The notes under the pieces: generated by a model
Told to the model about the DNA's origin: nothing
Databases searched by the model: none
Seen by the model: only the letters and a program-made list of their open reading frames with translations
In this document: positions 44,701 to 60,560 of the stretch, one piece after another
How the letters are laid out: each line of letters begins with the position of its first letter
Numbering within the stretch: position 1 is the first letter of the stretch
Program-made: the position numbers and the translations under genes
Source of the DNA: Datnioides undecimradiatus
Lineage: Eukaryota; Chordata; Actinopteri; Lobotiformes; Datnioididae
Length of the DNA stretch: 64,000 bases
Direction: 5' to 3'
Assembly (NCBI GenBank): GCA_008933995.1
Contig: WARS01000044.1
Span: 682,001 to 746,000 of the forward strand

Positions 44701-47059
44701 AAACACCCTAAATGAAGGTCTGGGGAAGTTCCTTGCTCTTTTGTCTCCGCCGTCTCTGCCAGGGAAACAAGTGCAGCACAGTGCGCAGACTTGGGAGTGT
44801 TTCGGCTGGGGTCATGATATGGCTGCGAAGCGGCCCCTCATAGTCACGCTACCATTTCTCCCCTTCGCTCCACGCTGCCCCGGCCCAGCTAGACAGCCAG
44901 CCCCAGCTGCACAACTGGCTGCCCTTTCAGTTCAATCAGCCAAGGTCAACAATCAACCAGTGGATGATGCACATCTGTGTGTCTGTGGGTGCTGGTCTGT
45001 GGGTGCCTCTTTGAATACTTGGAATAAAAATGTAATGTATCTCCCACTACATGCACACGTTTACACATGAATAAGCAACTGTCTACGCACAAAAAATATC
45101 CTGTTGTTGCCGTCTGCAGATGACGAGAGCTGTGTTAAATTTGGATGATCAACTTTCAAGTGTGTGCGAGGGATTAACGAGAGTCTGCAGCAAGTCAACG
45201 CTTCCAAATTTCAGAGTGAAAATGATTTCTGCTAAACAGAACCATACACCAAAACTGGGCGGACTTTTTACATGGTCGCACGCAACTTTTATTTGCCTGT
45301 AAATAATTTTCCAACATCCCATTCAAGAATTGGAGCGTTTGATTTCGGTTTTATGAGAGCATGTTTTACAAATGCTCCACAAGCCAAGAGAAACTGTACC
45401 TGGCAGTCGCACTGAAAAAGGCTTTCCTCACCTTCTCTCTGTATTAATGAGCCCAGAAACGGCTCGGATACAAAGCCAAAATAGATTACATACAGTGTGA
45501 GGCAGTTGCTAAACGCATTGCATGACAAAACGCTGGCGCAAATGCTGCTGAGAAGATGCTGAGCTGGATTCTGTCACATAAAACAACGACTGGTTTTAAC
45601 AGTTGTTTAAAAATATTTCTGTGGATGTGATAAATTAGAAATCCAAGTAGAGTATGTATAATAGTAGTAAAAGTATAAAAACATATCTGGTATTGTGAGG
45701 AACGTGGTATTTGTGCCTTGAATCTCACAGTCTCAGTTGCAGCTTGTGTGGTGTGCTTTGGATACCTGGAAGAAGAATGTGTTTAGGTGCATGGGGGAGC
45801 GATTGGGGTGAAATTATAACAAGCATAAATTGGACCCTTGGCATTGGCCTTTCTTTGAAAAGTCTTAATGACAAATCACCACTTTCCCTTTCACCTCCTA
45901 GTGTTTCATCTGGGCTCTACCCAGGGTGCTCTGCTCCGATCCTGAGCGGCACATAATTGGCTGAGCTGCTTAAGCCTCGCCCATGGCCATATTCTCCAGC
46001 AAACATTTTTGGTTTTATGCCTGCCTGGACTTCGGCGCTAAACTGATTTTACTGTTACCGCTGGCTGCAACTAGAAAATGTGGACTGGCAAAATATGTGG
46101 GAACTGTGGTGTTTTGTTGTGGCACAGGGATTGATTCTGTGTCATTGATGTCCCCTGCACAAAATCTTAAATGATAAACAACACTTGTCTTTAACGATTT
46201 CTTTCTTCACTAAATTTGGAATATGCGAGTAAGACCCAAACTAATTACAGCTGTTTAATATATGTGGAGTGTTTTGTAGTCTTTCCTCTCTGCTTGATTT
46301 TGGATGTTTATTTTCTCTCTTCCTCAATGAAACTTGTAAGATTGACGATGAACAGGCACACTGTGAATCTTTGTTTAAAAACTCACTGAAGGAGAAGAAA
46401 CAATTAAGAATCAGTAATAACTTAACCAAAGGGGGGGAGTTCAGTGCCTACTCTTGCATGTCTTTCTCTCTGTCTTATCATTAACTTCCCCAATATGAAT
46501 AACAACATGAAAATGCTTCATTTAAAATTAAGACTTCACATTGTCCTTGTTTGTAGACAAAGCTGGATTGTTAACATGCAAGTTCAAAACCCAAGGACAG
46601 CTTCCTGGTTGTTTTGATAAAGTGCTAATAATTACATCTTTTTCGTTGACTGGGCTGAACAAACACACAACCCTTGACCTTAGTGCAGAAGAGAGGGTTC
46701 TGTCCCATAGACAACATAAAACCATGGTCAGACCTCTAGACCTGACTGATGGATGCTGGAGGCCAAATCTAAATCCAAGCCCAGGTGACCACCAGCAGTC
46801 CCTGTCTGCAGCCTTGTCTTGAGGGTCTAACTACTTAATAAGTGGCTGTCCCAGGTTTCCTGGACATAGTCCAGACCCACAGAGGCCCCCTTCGAACGGA
46901 CGCCCAAAAGCATAAGGAGGGCTTCATTTATCAATCAGACCAATCACAGACTTTTCCGGGACTAGGGACGGCCACATGTTGGGGATTAGGCGCATGGAAT
47001 TCAGTACAACCAAATTGTGGAGAGTGAGTCAGTTAGAGATTATAGCAAATCAACAATGA
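41774..47059. other. Gene-free stretch of the dlx6a-sem1 interval
   Basis: No coding exon recognised. Complex, GC-balanced segments at 43480-43800 and 44640-44960 could be regulatory, but nothing specific supports this. Open frames are short and unfamiliar. Confidence 0.4.
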
Positions 47060-47480
47060 AAAGAGTTGGATTACACTTCAGTTGCAGCTGGATCAATGCG
47101 GTCTGGGTATCACTTATCAATGTGAATTCAAGATGCTTTAAAATGAAACAATGACATTTTAGCTCAACAGCGACCACTGCGGCTACAAATGATGATACAG
47201 GATCATGCTAAATTTTGACCTTGTGTTGTCCATTTAAATGAGACGCTAACAGTAGCATAGAGGAGTAGAAAAGAGTCAGAAAGTCAGAGAACTGACCGTA
47301 TACATCACCATTTGTAACAAACTGTCACATTTTAGCATCCATGAGCTGCTGGTTATACCAGACCAAGAATGACTGTGACAGCAGTGATGCATTTTATTGC
47401 TTATGAAGAGAACTTTTAATTTGTCAGAAGAAGAATTAGTCATTTCTTCCCACAAAAGTTACATAGTCTGGCTTTAACTA
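47060..47480. repeat. Possible degenerate teleost repeat
   Basis: The right end reads 'aaaagttacatagtctggctttaa' (split across 47455-47478), close to a frequent fish repeat terminus. The interior contains 'acattttagcatccatgag'. Weak recognition from memory; the left border is a guess. Confidence 0.3.
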
Positions 47481-50400
47481 TCTACAGGCTTATGTAATAT
47501 ATCGACAGCATGCATTCCAAACTCATTTGCAGTTTTGTGTGATCAAACATGCATTGCACACATTTCTCACGCTACATCCACAGCATCACAACCCAAATGT
47601 CAAAGTGGCGTGACATCACTGCATTACAAATAAGGTTCATCTGAAAGCTCCGAGTAGATAATTATTGTTACCCAGCCAGCACACAGGGCTGCGAGCTGTG
47701 CAACTGATTTAGAAGCCGGCGGTGGGAGATGAGCCGTCACCGTCACCTCTGGCATGTTGTGTCACTCCTGCTCATTTCCATCTCTGCACACAGATGACAG
47801 ATGAGGCTCTGACAGGTGTCAGGGAAGAGCAGAGCAGGTCTTGTCACTCACTCACCGAACCCCGCACTCCACCCCAACCTCCTGCTGTGTGGGACACGCA
47901 CGCTTTGATATACCATGACTATAACTAGAGAGAGAGGGAGGTGTGGCTGTTCTTGTGTGTGATAGATAGAGAAATAGAAAATGACTGGGGAGAGAGAAAA
48001 AAGGGAGAAAATGGAAAAAATGGGAGAAGAAGAGATTCATGGGTGATGATAGATGTGGATGCAACAAACAATATGTAATGTTTCTCTTAAAATATCAAGC
48101 AGGCAAAAAACTGAGGGAGTATATAAAGACTTGCTGAGTGAAAATGGAGAGAGCAAGAGATGTTTTAAAGCAAAGAGGTTAGAAATACAGGTAGCCAGCA
48201 TTTCTCCATGGACATGTGTCATCTCTCACAAAGCCCCTTTGTGGCACTGAGCTTGGGACACGTCACAGCACAATAGATGCACTTCGGGCCTAAATTAGCA
48301 AAGCCTCAATAAGCATGAAGGAGACAGAACATGTATCGTTTTTGCCCCCTTAACCCAAATTATTAAATCTATGATCTTATTGATGCTAAAATATTTAAAT
48401 TTCCAAAGAAAGACATTTTTCACATTTAATTAGGAAACATTGCATGGTCCAGCAATTTGAATATAGGTTTATATATGTGCAATATTTAACAACTGTGGCG
48501 ATTACTGCATCATTTATCTGTATGATAAATGGTCATGATAATATGTGTCAGTTCACTGTGCCCCATTGCCATAGAAATTAACAGTGATTTTACACCAAGG
48601 ACAGCTTAAGCTAATGACTTAGTGTCAGCATGAGGATAGACTTTGCAGATAATGGGCACTTCCAATAAGAGTGCTTTTCACAGAGGGGGTTATCACCTAT
48701 GGTAAGAGTGTGTAAGTGCTTTTCACGTACACTATAGGTCCATGGCAGTGGACCATGGACACAGTGGTAGTACACTATTAGCACACATTACTGGAAATAA
48801 ATTAGCATGTAATTTTATGATTTTATTAAATGATATTTTGGAGGTCTGAAAGTACAGCAGCTGTAATTGGGATGGAAAGTGATTTGGGGCGGCGGGATTA
48901 TCATGCATTTATGCGAAGAATTTTAAAATCTAATGCTTTGCGAAGCCCTGTTGGTGGATTGTCCATCTATTATGAGTATTTGGTGTCATATGCTGTTTAT
49001 TTCAAACCCTATAGACAGCCAGCTCCACCAATAGAGGTGTCATTGTTCCTCAACTCTAGTTTTCAACTAGGGGCTCAGGCAAAATGGAGCTAGACCCCCC
49101 ATATTTCATTTCTCCCTCGCTGATAGCATTTATCAGCAGTGTCCTGATAAAAACAAAATATGCAACTTAAGCCCGAGCAGGGCTAAGCCGCCGAGGTGGA
49201 CAGGATTACCTGGAGGCTAGCCGGGACAGGCATCAGATTGTACTGTCATAAAGGGCCATTAGCCTCTTGGCAAACTGTACCTCAAGCCCAAGATGACAGA
49301 GCTTTTCAAGACGGACAGGGGGGAAAATATGAAACTTAAATTCGTCTTGACAGACATCTCAATGAATGAGATCTCCAGGAAAATTACTCTGTAAAGCGAA
49401 ACAAACATCGAAAGATCCTTTCTGGGTATTTTTTTTTTTTTTTTCGTTTTACTGTTCATTTGACACCTGTGGGAGCTTTAATTGATTGTATAAGTTTCTG
49501 CATGAATTATTGAATATCCACTGCTCTCTGCTGGATGCAAGTATTTATATGAAAAGAGAGACTTGCTTTCCACACAACACACAATGGAGTAGACTTACTG
49601 ACTGGCTGGGATTAAATTTAATACAGGATCTTGACAGACATATCCTGGAAGCATATCGCTCTCTCTGCAGATTTCCTAGTAGCAAAGCTTACATGTTTTT
49701 TCTTGGATTTTCCTCATTAATTGGTTAGTTAAGTCCCCTTAATCCCTGATGATCACTTTCTTGTATGTCTTTGGGCATTTCTTTAAGCTTACATATCCGG
49801 TTACTTCTCTCATCTTAATACTTCACAGCTTTGACAACAAAATGAAGCGCAAAAACTAAACTTCCCGAAGGCATGCGTCGCTCACTTCTGAGTAAATCCA
49901 GAGAAAGCTGACATTTTGTTGCAGGCAAAACGACAATGCAAAGTATAATTGGGAGGGGGAGTCTAGACAAAGTGTACGTAGGTACAGCAAGCATATGGCT
50001 GGACAACACAGCAGGCACCTGGCTGTCTCCTTATGTGCTGTCACTTTCTCTGACGTGTGGAAGAAGAGGTCTTATCTGTTATCTTTAGGGGGTGATCTGG
50101 ATTATCTGGACACACACACAGACACACACTTTGCTCTTGTCTCTCAAATCTCCACCCATTTCTATCCATCCACCTCTCACTGTGCACTGCCTCTAGGCCA
50201 TATCATGAGTCAGGCCTGTGATAAAGAGCCAGGCGGTGGTGGTGGGGGGTAAGGAGGAGCAGACCGTCAGACTGGCCGGGCAGGCTTCAGCTGGAGTCTT
50301 CCTCTGTCTGCCGTGTCTGTCTCTTTCAGTGTACTTATAGTGGCTGCCGACCTGTCCTTTCCCAGAGGGCTTCGTGAAAGGACAGAAATGTGATGCTGCT

Positions 50401-52740
50401 GCTCAGACGCAAGTTACGGTGGAGTCTGTCTGTGTTGGCCATGTTGTATGTCTCTGCTGTGACCCCCCACCTCCACCTCCTCCTATTTTACCCAAGCTGA
50501 GAGACTCCAGGCGCCAGGCGCGGTGTAACTCAGTCTCAGGTATGCTGGGTGGACGTTGCAGGCACTTCCCAGGGATTCACCTGCACCTGAGACTGAGTGA
50601 CACAGGCACCAGGATCAGCACAAAGAAAGACAGACTATCACTCATAAATCAAATTACTCTAACTGAAGATGTGAATGAAGTTGTCATTTTATCACTTACA
50701 GACCAATTAAATTTGATTGCACTCATCATTTCAATCCTACAGTCTCTTTAAAAGTTGACATGGACTGATCCGAACTTGTTCTGTTGTCAGAAATGTTTCA
50801 TTCAGCTTATAACCAAAGATCGTATTTGAAATATCCGGTATATTGCAGCTTTTCTGTAATCGATTTGATTTCTTAATTTTCATCTACCTATATAAATGAA
50901 TGTGCTGCTTTTCTTTGTCATGGTTCCTGCACATTTTTTCAAGTCAAATTCAAAGCTTTTAAAGATCTCAACCGACAGAATTTAAGACATCAAAAAATAT
51001 CTAAACACTATAATGTCTCCTAGCATACATCACGGTCCTAACTAGATGAATGGTTCATTCTCACTCAGCCTCAGCCCTCAATGTTTCTCAGTACTTTCTG
51101 AGCATAAAAACAATGTTTTTATTTCTTATAAATGTAACTAAATTTATTCTAACTTGGTGAGATTTGTGGAGATATAATCTTCAATTTTCAGGTCGGCCTT
51201 TTTACAGATACAACCTGTAGATTTAAGTATGAATGTCTACATCTAGACTAGAATGAGGCTGTTCAAACACGGTGACATTTACTTCCTGCAAATTCTCTCC
51301 ATGTCTTGTTCCTCTTTCCTCCAAATGTTGTGGCATTGTCATGTGTAAAGGCTTAGGGATGATTACAAAATAATTTGAAAATAGAATAAGTACATTGAGC
51401 CTAAGTTGAGGTTTTCTCCATCTGTCAACATATGACAGCTGCACAGCAATTTTCATTGTGGTACAAGTGGTTTTGTGGTAAATGTGCGCTCTCATTTATC
51501 TAAAATACATCCTAAGCTGTGGCTGCCGCTTCATTATTTGAGTAGGCCACATGGGTTACAAAGTGCGTTTGTTCCTAAACGAAAATCTTTGGTGAAATTT
51601 GACTGACTTATGTGCATATGTTTTTAGGAAAGAGGACTGCACATGGCTTTTATGGTGCTGTGGGAGAAAATGTGTGCCAGGGTTAGAGAGCGAAACATAC
51701 AGGGAGATTTTCAGGGTGGCAGAGAGAAAGCCTTTTTTGTTTTTGCAAATACTTGCAAGTATTTTCAAAGCTTTGCTCCACCCTTTTAGTGTTGAACCAC
51801 TGTTATTGAAAACCATCCATGCTGAAAACACAGAAACAAGAAAACAGGTGCTTTACAGTAGTCTTAGCTTTATCTGCGAGGCACTGTACTGATGAAGGTC
51901 TGCATGCTTTTTGAAATGTTTATCCAAGAGGTACCAAAACAGTCATAAAAAGACAAATTCACATCAAATCAAATTCATGTAAAAGTCTTTTTTGCTTTTC
52001 TGCTCTTTGTGTCTTTGACACACTGTTAAGGTTTAACATAAAATTGTGAAACTTTTTTAAAACTCTTTTTAAATGTGTACATGGAGAATTAGAATAACCA
52101 GCTAGTTAACTGTGTCAGAGACATTTACCTGGACCCAGTAAACCACATAAAACAACATCACAGCAAGTACATTAATATGCTCATTAGTATGTTCTTTGCT
52201 GTGGAAGAAACTCTAGATACAAAACAGTGTTAACACAGTAAAAAAGAGAGATTCCTCTTTTAAATAAACTCAATTCTCATTACTTAATTATTTGTGGGAC
52301 AACATACAAAATGCAGCAATTAAAATGAAATTGAATGAAACCACAGTTGTGTAGACTCAGGTACAGTTTAGTCTCAAACATAGTTGTGTAAATACATTTT
52401 TTTTGCAGTGTAAGAAAACTATATAATATAGTGAGCAAGTCAGGTATCTCTTGTTATGTTAAACTCTCAAAATCAGTAAATTATGAGAAATCTTTTAAAC
52501 TTGAAAAATATATGAAAAATATAATAAAAAATTAATATCCCAATATGATTTTGAAAAAAGGATAACGTTTTCCTCTTGTATAGGTTAGACTACTGTACTG
52601 TGCCATGTTTTATATTTATAAAGTTTTATAGTTTTATAGTTTTATAAAGTTTATGATTACCTTAGTTCGTGTGGCTGTCAGGGTGATGTGGGGTTTTTTT
52701 ATTGTCCCAGGGTGAGTGCACACGCACGTTAAGGTAAAAC
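47481..52740. other. Gene-free stretch upstream of sem1
   Basis: No coding exon recognised. Contains an inverted repeat at 48738-48760, a complex repeat-free segment at 49120-49320, a T tract at 49429-49444, a possible repeat fragment near 50935-50990 ('tttcaagtcaaattcaaagc'), and AT-rich DNA from 52000 to 52650. Confidence 0.4.
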
Positions 52741-55200
<2,460 letters not shown>

Positions 55201-55440
55201 CGGCTGATATGGCCTTTCAGTGTTCAACAACATTGGACATGGACATTTATATTCGAAATTTACTGGCTGACCACTCACCGCCGGAAAACATTTGAGGATG
55301 TTGATTTGTTTCTTTTTTTTTCGTAAGAAATATTGATGGAAGTAAATTGTTTGGAGAAAAGTGTTCCCTTGAGTGTTTTTCTTGACCACTTATACCGCAA
55401 ATGTTTAGATGATGGCTTTTCTAGATAATAAATTTGGTGT
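55201..55440 (+). terminator. sem1: sem1 3' UTR with polyadenylation signal
   Basis: AATAAA at 55427-55432, about 230 bp after the stop codon. The implied 3' UTR is short. Confidence 0.6.
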
Positions 55441-56573
55441 TGTTTATGCACCACATTTGAGCTTAATTTACTTTTTGTTTGTCGTCCAGCATAGTGATAT
55501 TCATAGTGATATTTGATCATCAGATTCATCCTAACCTAAGGGGAACGGATTGCACTTCGTTAGTGATCACAGGAACATTCCTGAAATTCAGCAAGCTACA
55601 TTGGTGAAGGAATCGCAGTTGCCGTCATTCTTCCAATTCATGAAGCATAACCAAGAGCTAAATTTAACCTTCGCTTTAATGGTCATTTACAGAAATCCAG
55701 CCAGTGTCCTTCTGAGTCACCTGGTCTTCGGACTACTCTTATCTCTGTTACATAAACTAAGTCCATCTTTGCAGTTATTAGGTTTTATATGGCAGATGAC
55801 TCAGGGTCTGGCTAAAATATCTACAAATTACAGTCTTTTTAAGGGCTGTTGGTCTTCCCAGAGGCACACCTGCCAAGTCAACCCAATCTACCTGTAATGG
55901 ATGGCTTGTTATAGCCCTGTGACACACTGTGCATTTATGTTGAACTACATGAATTTTGAATGATATTATTCAACTTCAAGTGCTCAACGGAGTTTGTCTG
56001 AGATGTTGATCATTTTGTAGCAGTCGCACTTTTATGTAGCGCTTTGTGTATTGAAACTGTTGTAAGTGATGAGAGGAAGAGAGGGAAACTGTACATGGGG
56101 GGAAATGGAGATGTACATAAGTAGTGCACAGTGGAAGTACACACAATGCAAACAAGTGTGTGTTAGTGTGTCTGTGACACACATACAGAGGCAGTTCCTC
56201 TGCACTGTGCTGTATAACAGCCCCCTTCCCTCTCAGCCCCACAGCGCTGGGCCGAGTCCCTGAAGGAGAGATTATCCACTGCCGTGTTTGTCAGAGGCAG
56301 GGAGGGGGTCTCAGCATGGGGCCTCCCAGCCTGCCTTGCCTGGGCCTGCCCCTACTGCCAGCCAGGCCCTTCTCTTCCGCTTGGCACAGCGGGGAATCTT
56401 GTACTGAACCAGAGGCCAATTTATCCCCGCCACACTCCCCCGGCAAAATGATTTCTCTCAGTGTTTTGTCGACTCTCAGTCCCAGGGTCCTAATGAGGTG
56501 AAATGGATGCCAGTATAAGACCAAAGCTGCAAGAACAGCTTTCATCCTGAAAACAACATCCATCCTCTGCCTC
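55441..56573. other. Gene-free stretch downstream of sem1
   Basis: No coding exon recognised. 56215-56560 is GC-richer, complex and repeat-free and could be a regulatory block; not tested. Confidence 0.35.
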
Positions 56574-56790
56574 CAGAAGTGGAAAGTAACCTAAATACAT
56601 TTATTCAAGTACTGTGTTTATGTACAATATTTGGACTTGAGTATTTCTATTTTGAGAAATTTGCATTCATTTCAGATGAAAACATTTTTTAATCTGCCAA
56701 TTAATGTAGCTGCTACTTCTTTTGACATAACCATTTAAAGACACGGTTTTATTTACATTGATCCATTTGTCCTACAGGAACATTGGCTAT
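56574..56790 (+). repeat. Teleost interspersed repeat (agtggaaagtaac family)
   Basis: It begins agaagtggaaagtaacctaa and continues with acatttattcaagtactgtg, gacttgagtatttctatttt and gcatttcag-like wording. This is a very common teleost repeat (agtaactaagtacatttactcaagtac). Diverged copy; right border approximate. Confidence 0.8.
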
Positions 56791-59700
56791 ACCTAACTGT
56801 ATACGCACTGTTCATAGCCCCCATTTCATCAAGAAGTGTCTGTCCTAAAGACTAAAACAAGTGAAAAATGTCAATAGAGTAAGATTGTATCTGTATTTTG
56901 AAACATGAAATTGCACTAGAATCATGAAATAATGAGTTTAATTTAGCAACATGCCTGCTAAAGAAAAGAGTCAACGGTATTAAAGCAACTACAGCTTTCA
57001 TTTCATGTTGATTCTGGCAGCTTTAGTGCCATCACCTCATGTCCTTAAGATTGTGATCTGTCTAGTGTATGCATTACTATAAACCACGTGCCTCAATTAT
57101 TTCATAAATTAAACAGACATGTTACATACCTGTCTGGGATGAAAAAGGCCAATTCCCATTTTCCTTTTAATTTCCCTTTCCCTTTTTTTGTTCTTTGTTC
57201 AGTACCTCTTTGCTGCCCCAGTATCAGTCATAACCACAAAAATACCTCAACAGTAAAATTCTCTCTTGCTTCTTTCACTGGGGAACTTTGCATCGGAAAA
57301 TGTAAACATGGGCTCCCCTGTCTGTGTGGCTGAAAAGTTTTCTTAGCTGATTTTGTGGAGGATCAGACCCATTGGCAAGCATCAAAGAATAGCTATAAAG
57401 AAACAGTCCTCTCACTGATGGTCTTGCTTGCTTATGTAGGTCCTATAGAGGCATCAGTGCTAAATCAAGGCTGTTTGATAACCAGTTCCAGTACTCCTTT
57501 TAGCTGCCTTGATAAACTTCTCATTTTATCATCGGCTGATTCCGTGAGACAGGTCTGGCCCACCTTGTCCCACATATACAGTCTTATAAATTAAGCCTCA
57601 GACCGTTTTCATTTACACATTACAACGCCAGTGTATGCATGGAGGAGTGATTAGACCAGTTCAGACATTACAGATTTAATAACCTGTTAATGCAACAAAG
57701 GTTAACACCGAATGTGACGAATCTTAATGAGTTAAGACATTTTATAACATCTACCACTTACAGACTTTTAATCAAGTAAAAATTGAATGCAGCAGGGCTT
57801 TTATGGAAGTATTGCCCCATTGTGATAACGATCATTTCTGCCACATTTAGAATATATTTTCCACCACTGCCTTCTGCCTGTGGGTGGCCATTCCTACTCG
57901 CTTTTGTTAGTTTTCTCTTGTGGATCCGATTTACCAGCACTATTTGCTGTTTATATTTGGACTGAGTCAATCTGCACATCAAAGTGTTACACTCAGATTT
58001 TGGCACTATAGGCTGGAAAAGGTGGAAGTGTAAATCTGTTAGCTCAGGTCAAGCGTTTAAATGTTGGCAACTGAGAGCATGCTGACAAGCATCTGACAGT
58101 CTCTCGTTCTCTTCTGGGAAAATACAAAATCCCTGTTTACTACCAGTTATTATCCCAATCAGCTGCATATCGCAGCCCAACAGCCCTCCTGAGTGCGCCA
58201 ACCATATTGTGATTGAAAGACAATACTCCAGCTGCTACTAATGTACATGTCAATAAAGAAAATAAATATTTTGTTAGCAGGTACTGCAGGAAATAAACTA
58301 AGGTCACATGTATGTGACTCAGAGAGCTCTGATTCATGCATATATGATACTCTGTTCTGTTTATGCCCTTGAAACTAAGGGCCCTGGGCCTGATGATTAT
58401 TCTAAGGGTTGGGAAGTCAGTGAAGTGAGAGAATCGGTAAGTGAGAGCAACAGAGGAGGACCTGTGACCATTTTGTTTGTGCTGAGAGCATGAGATTGGT
58501 CCCTTGTGTTTGAAGCCATGAGGGCCTCGATGGGCCCTCAATATTCAACCTCACACAGATCGTCAGGTTTTCAGTGTCTCCGTGTTAGTTCTTCTTTGAT
58601 CCCATTTAATCCTGACTTTAATTTGTGCGAGCATTTTTGTTGTTCCTTTGTGACCCACATGATTCCCCTTGACATGTATGAGACACTCACTGTGGCTGAT
58701 ATTGACTGACTAAGAGAGACCTGAATAACAATCCACTCGGCGAATATGTTGGCATCAGTGAAAGGTTGCATTTGAAATCTTTGAAACGAGGGATTACTTT
58801 CTTAAAAGGGTGGTTCTCTCTTCTTGATTTAGTGGTGACAAAGTTTAGTCTTCATGCAGAAATCCAAGCCATGTGTAATACGTTCTCCAGATTACATTCT
58901 GGATCGGTCTATGGGAACCACTGGATGCTGCAAATTCTGTAAGCTGATTCTTAAAGCCTAGATTCTTCAAAAATGCATTTTCTTATTTGCAAATCATTTT
59001 CCCTCGGCCCACGCAGTTCTGAGACCACATGACTTCATGCAAGAGCACAGCCAATGGAACTGTGGAGAGGACTATTTCATAACACTTCATGTTGGGAGAT
59101 GGCAGATCCATTGTTCTCGAGGCCCACAAGCCTGTGGGCGAGAGTCCCTGCTGTGTCTACACTGAGGAAACACACCAGCCTCCCAGGCTATATTTTCCTC
59201 TCTTTTCTGCAGACACTGGAGGCTACTGTGACCATTCCAGTTCTCTCCCCACCGCTGCAGGCCCTGCTCTTCTCCCCTTTCCAATCCTCTCACCGCCAAG
59301 CCAGAGAGAAGACGAAGCTGTCGCTGCACAGCTAGGAAGCATGCAGCTGCTACTATAATAGCCCTAATTGCACGTTTCTTTTGTTGAGCTGAAATTAGCG
59401 GCGGGGCTACAATACTACTACTAAAACCCCCAAAAACCTCCAAGTAAAGATGGAGGGGAGAGAGTTTTTAAAAAAAAAGACACTCGGGGTGCGTTCACCA
59501 GTGAGACTGCCAACCCACTGCCGAATGGCCCACACCTGCACGCTCGCACCCCCGCTAAAGTAAACACAGATAATAAGGTATAATTACTTTAGAAAATAAT
59601 AACGAGGAGCAACCCTTCAGACCCCCCCTACTCCCAGTGACAAAGGGCTGCCTGTTTATTGTGGGGGGTGAAGCAGCCCCAAAGGATGCTGGCAAATGCC

Positions 59701-60239
59701 CTATCAAAAGACCTAAGGGCCCTACTGAGGGTCCCTTATAGGACAGCCATCAGTGTCAAGGAGGACTGGGGCTTTTAAGTCGCTTCTACCCTAACTGCCT
59801 CAATTAAGCAGTATGTATTGACCACAGGATACTTTACTAGCTCCATTCATTTTCATCAAAGTGATCCTGTGTTGTCTTGAAAATGTTCCTCCTTTCTATG
59901 GGATCATAGGAAATGTAGAACATGCACCATCAAAAAAAACATATCAACAGTATCACGTGCAATGTAAAATTCTGTTCACTATAAAAGTTTAGGTATCTAT
60001 GTATGCGGTAAGATGGCATTTATTGCATGTGCACAGGCAAATATCACATAAATGCTACAAAAAGTCCATTCTTATAGAAAGAAAGTAATCATACATATAG
60101 ATGCAATCAGATCTAACTTTCCCGTGATCAGAGAAGATGATGACATGAAGTACTGCATATAGTTTCACTGATGACACTGTAGGTAATTATCGTGTTATGA
60201 TGTTGTCAGTTACCATGAACTCCTGTATCAGGGACTTAC
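56791..60239. other. Gene-free stretch downstream of sem1
   Basis: No coding exon recognised, including no exon of dync1i1 or slc25a13, which lie beyond SEM1 in human. The complex segment 59470-59780 is repeat-free and could be regulatory. Confidence 0.4.
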
Positions 60240-60289
60240 ATGAAATAAGTCTTTAAGTCTTGTGTCAAGCAAAAGTTCAACAGTTTGTG

Positions 60290-60560
60290 AAGCATGCATT
60301 TTTGCTGGCTGAGAGTTAGAGTTAGCATAGCTTAGCACAAAGACTGGAAACAGGGGGAAACAGTTAGCCTGCTCACTGTTTCTACAGGTAACAAAATGAG
60401 TCCATCAGCACCTCTATAGCTCACTCGTTGAAATAATAAAATAAAGTGTAAAACAACTGTTCCCCATTCTGTGGAGGGGTGTTACTATATTAGACTTAAT
60501 TGTTTTTCTTTTAACAAAACCTTTGAGTTTTACAGGTTCTGGTAGGTTATTTGTTAGTAT
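60290..60560 (+). repeat. Teleost interspersed repeat (cttagcacaaagactggaaac family)
   Basis: It contains gctgagagttagagttagc, 'cttagcacaaagactggaaa', 'cagggggaaacagttagcct', aggtaacaaaatgagtccat and 'cagcacctctatagctcact'. These run in the same order as a very abundant percomorph repeat I recall. Diverged copy; borders approximate. Confidence 0.75.
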
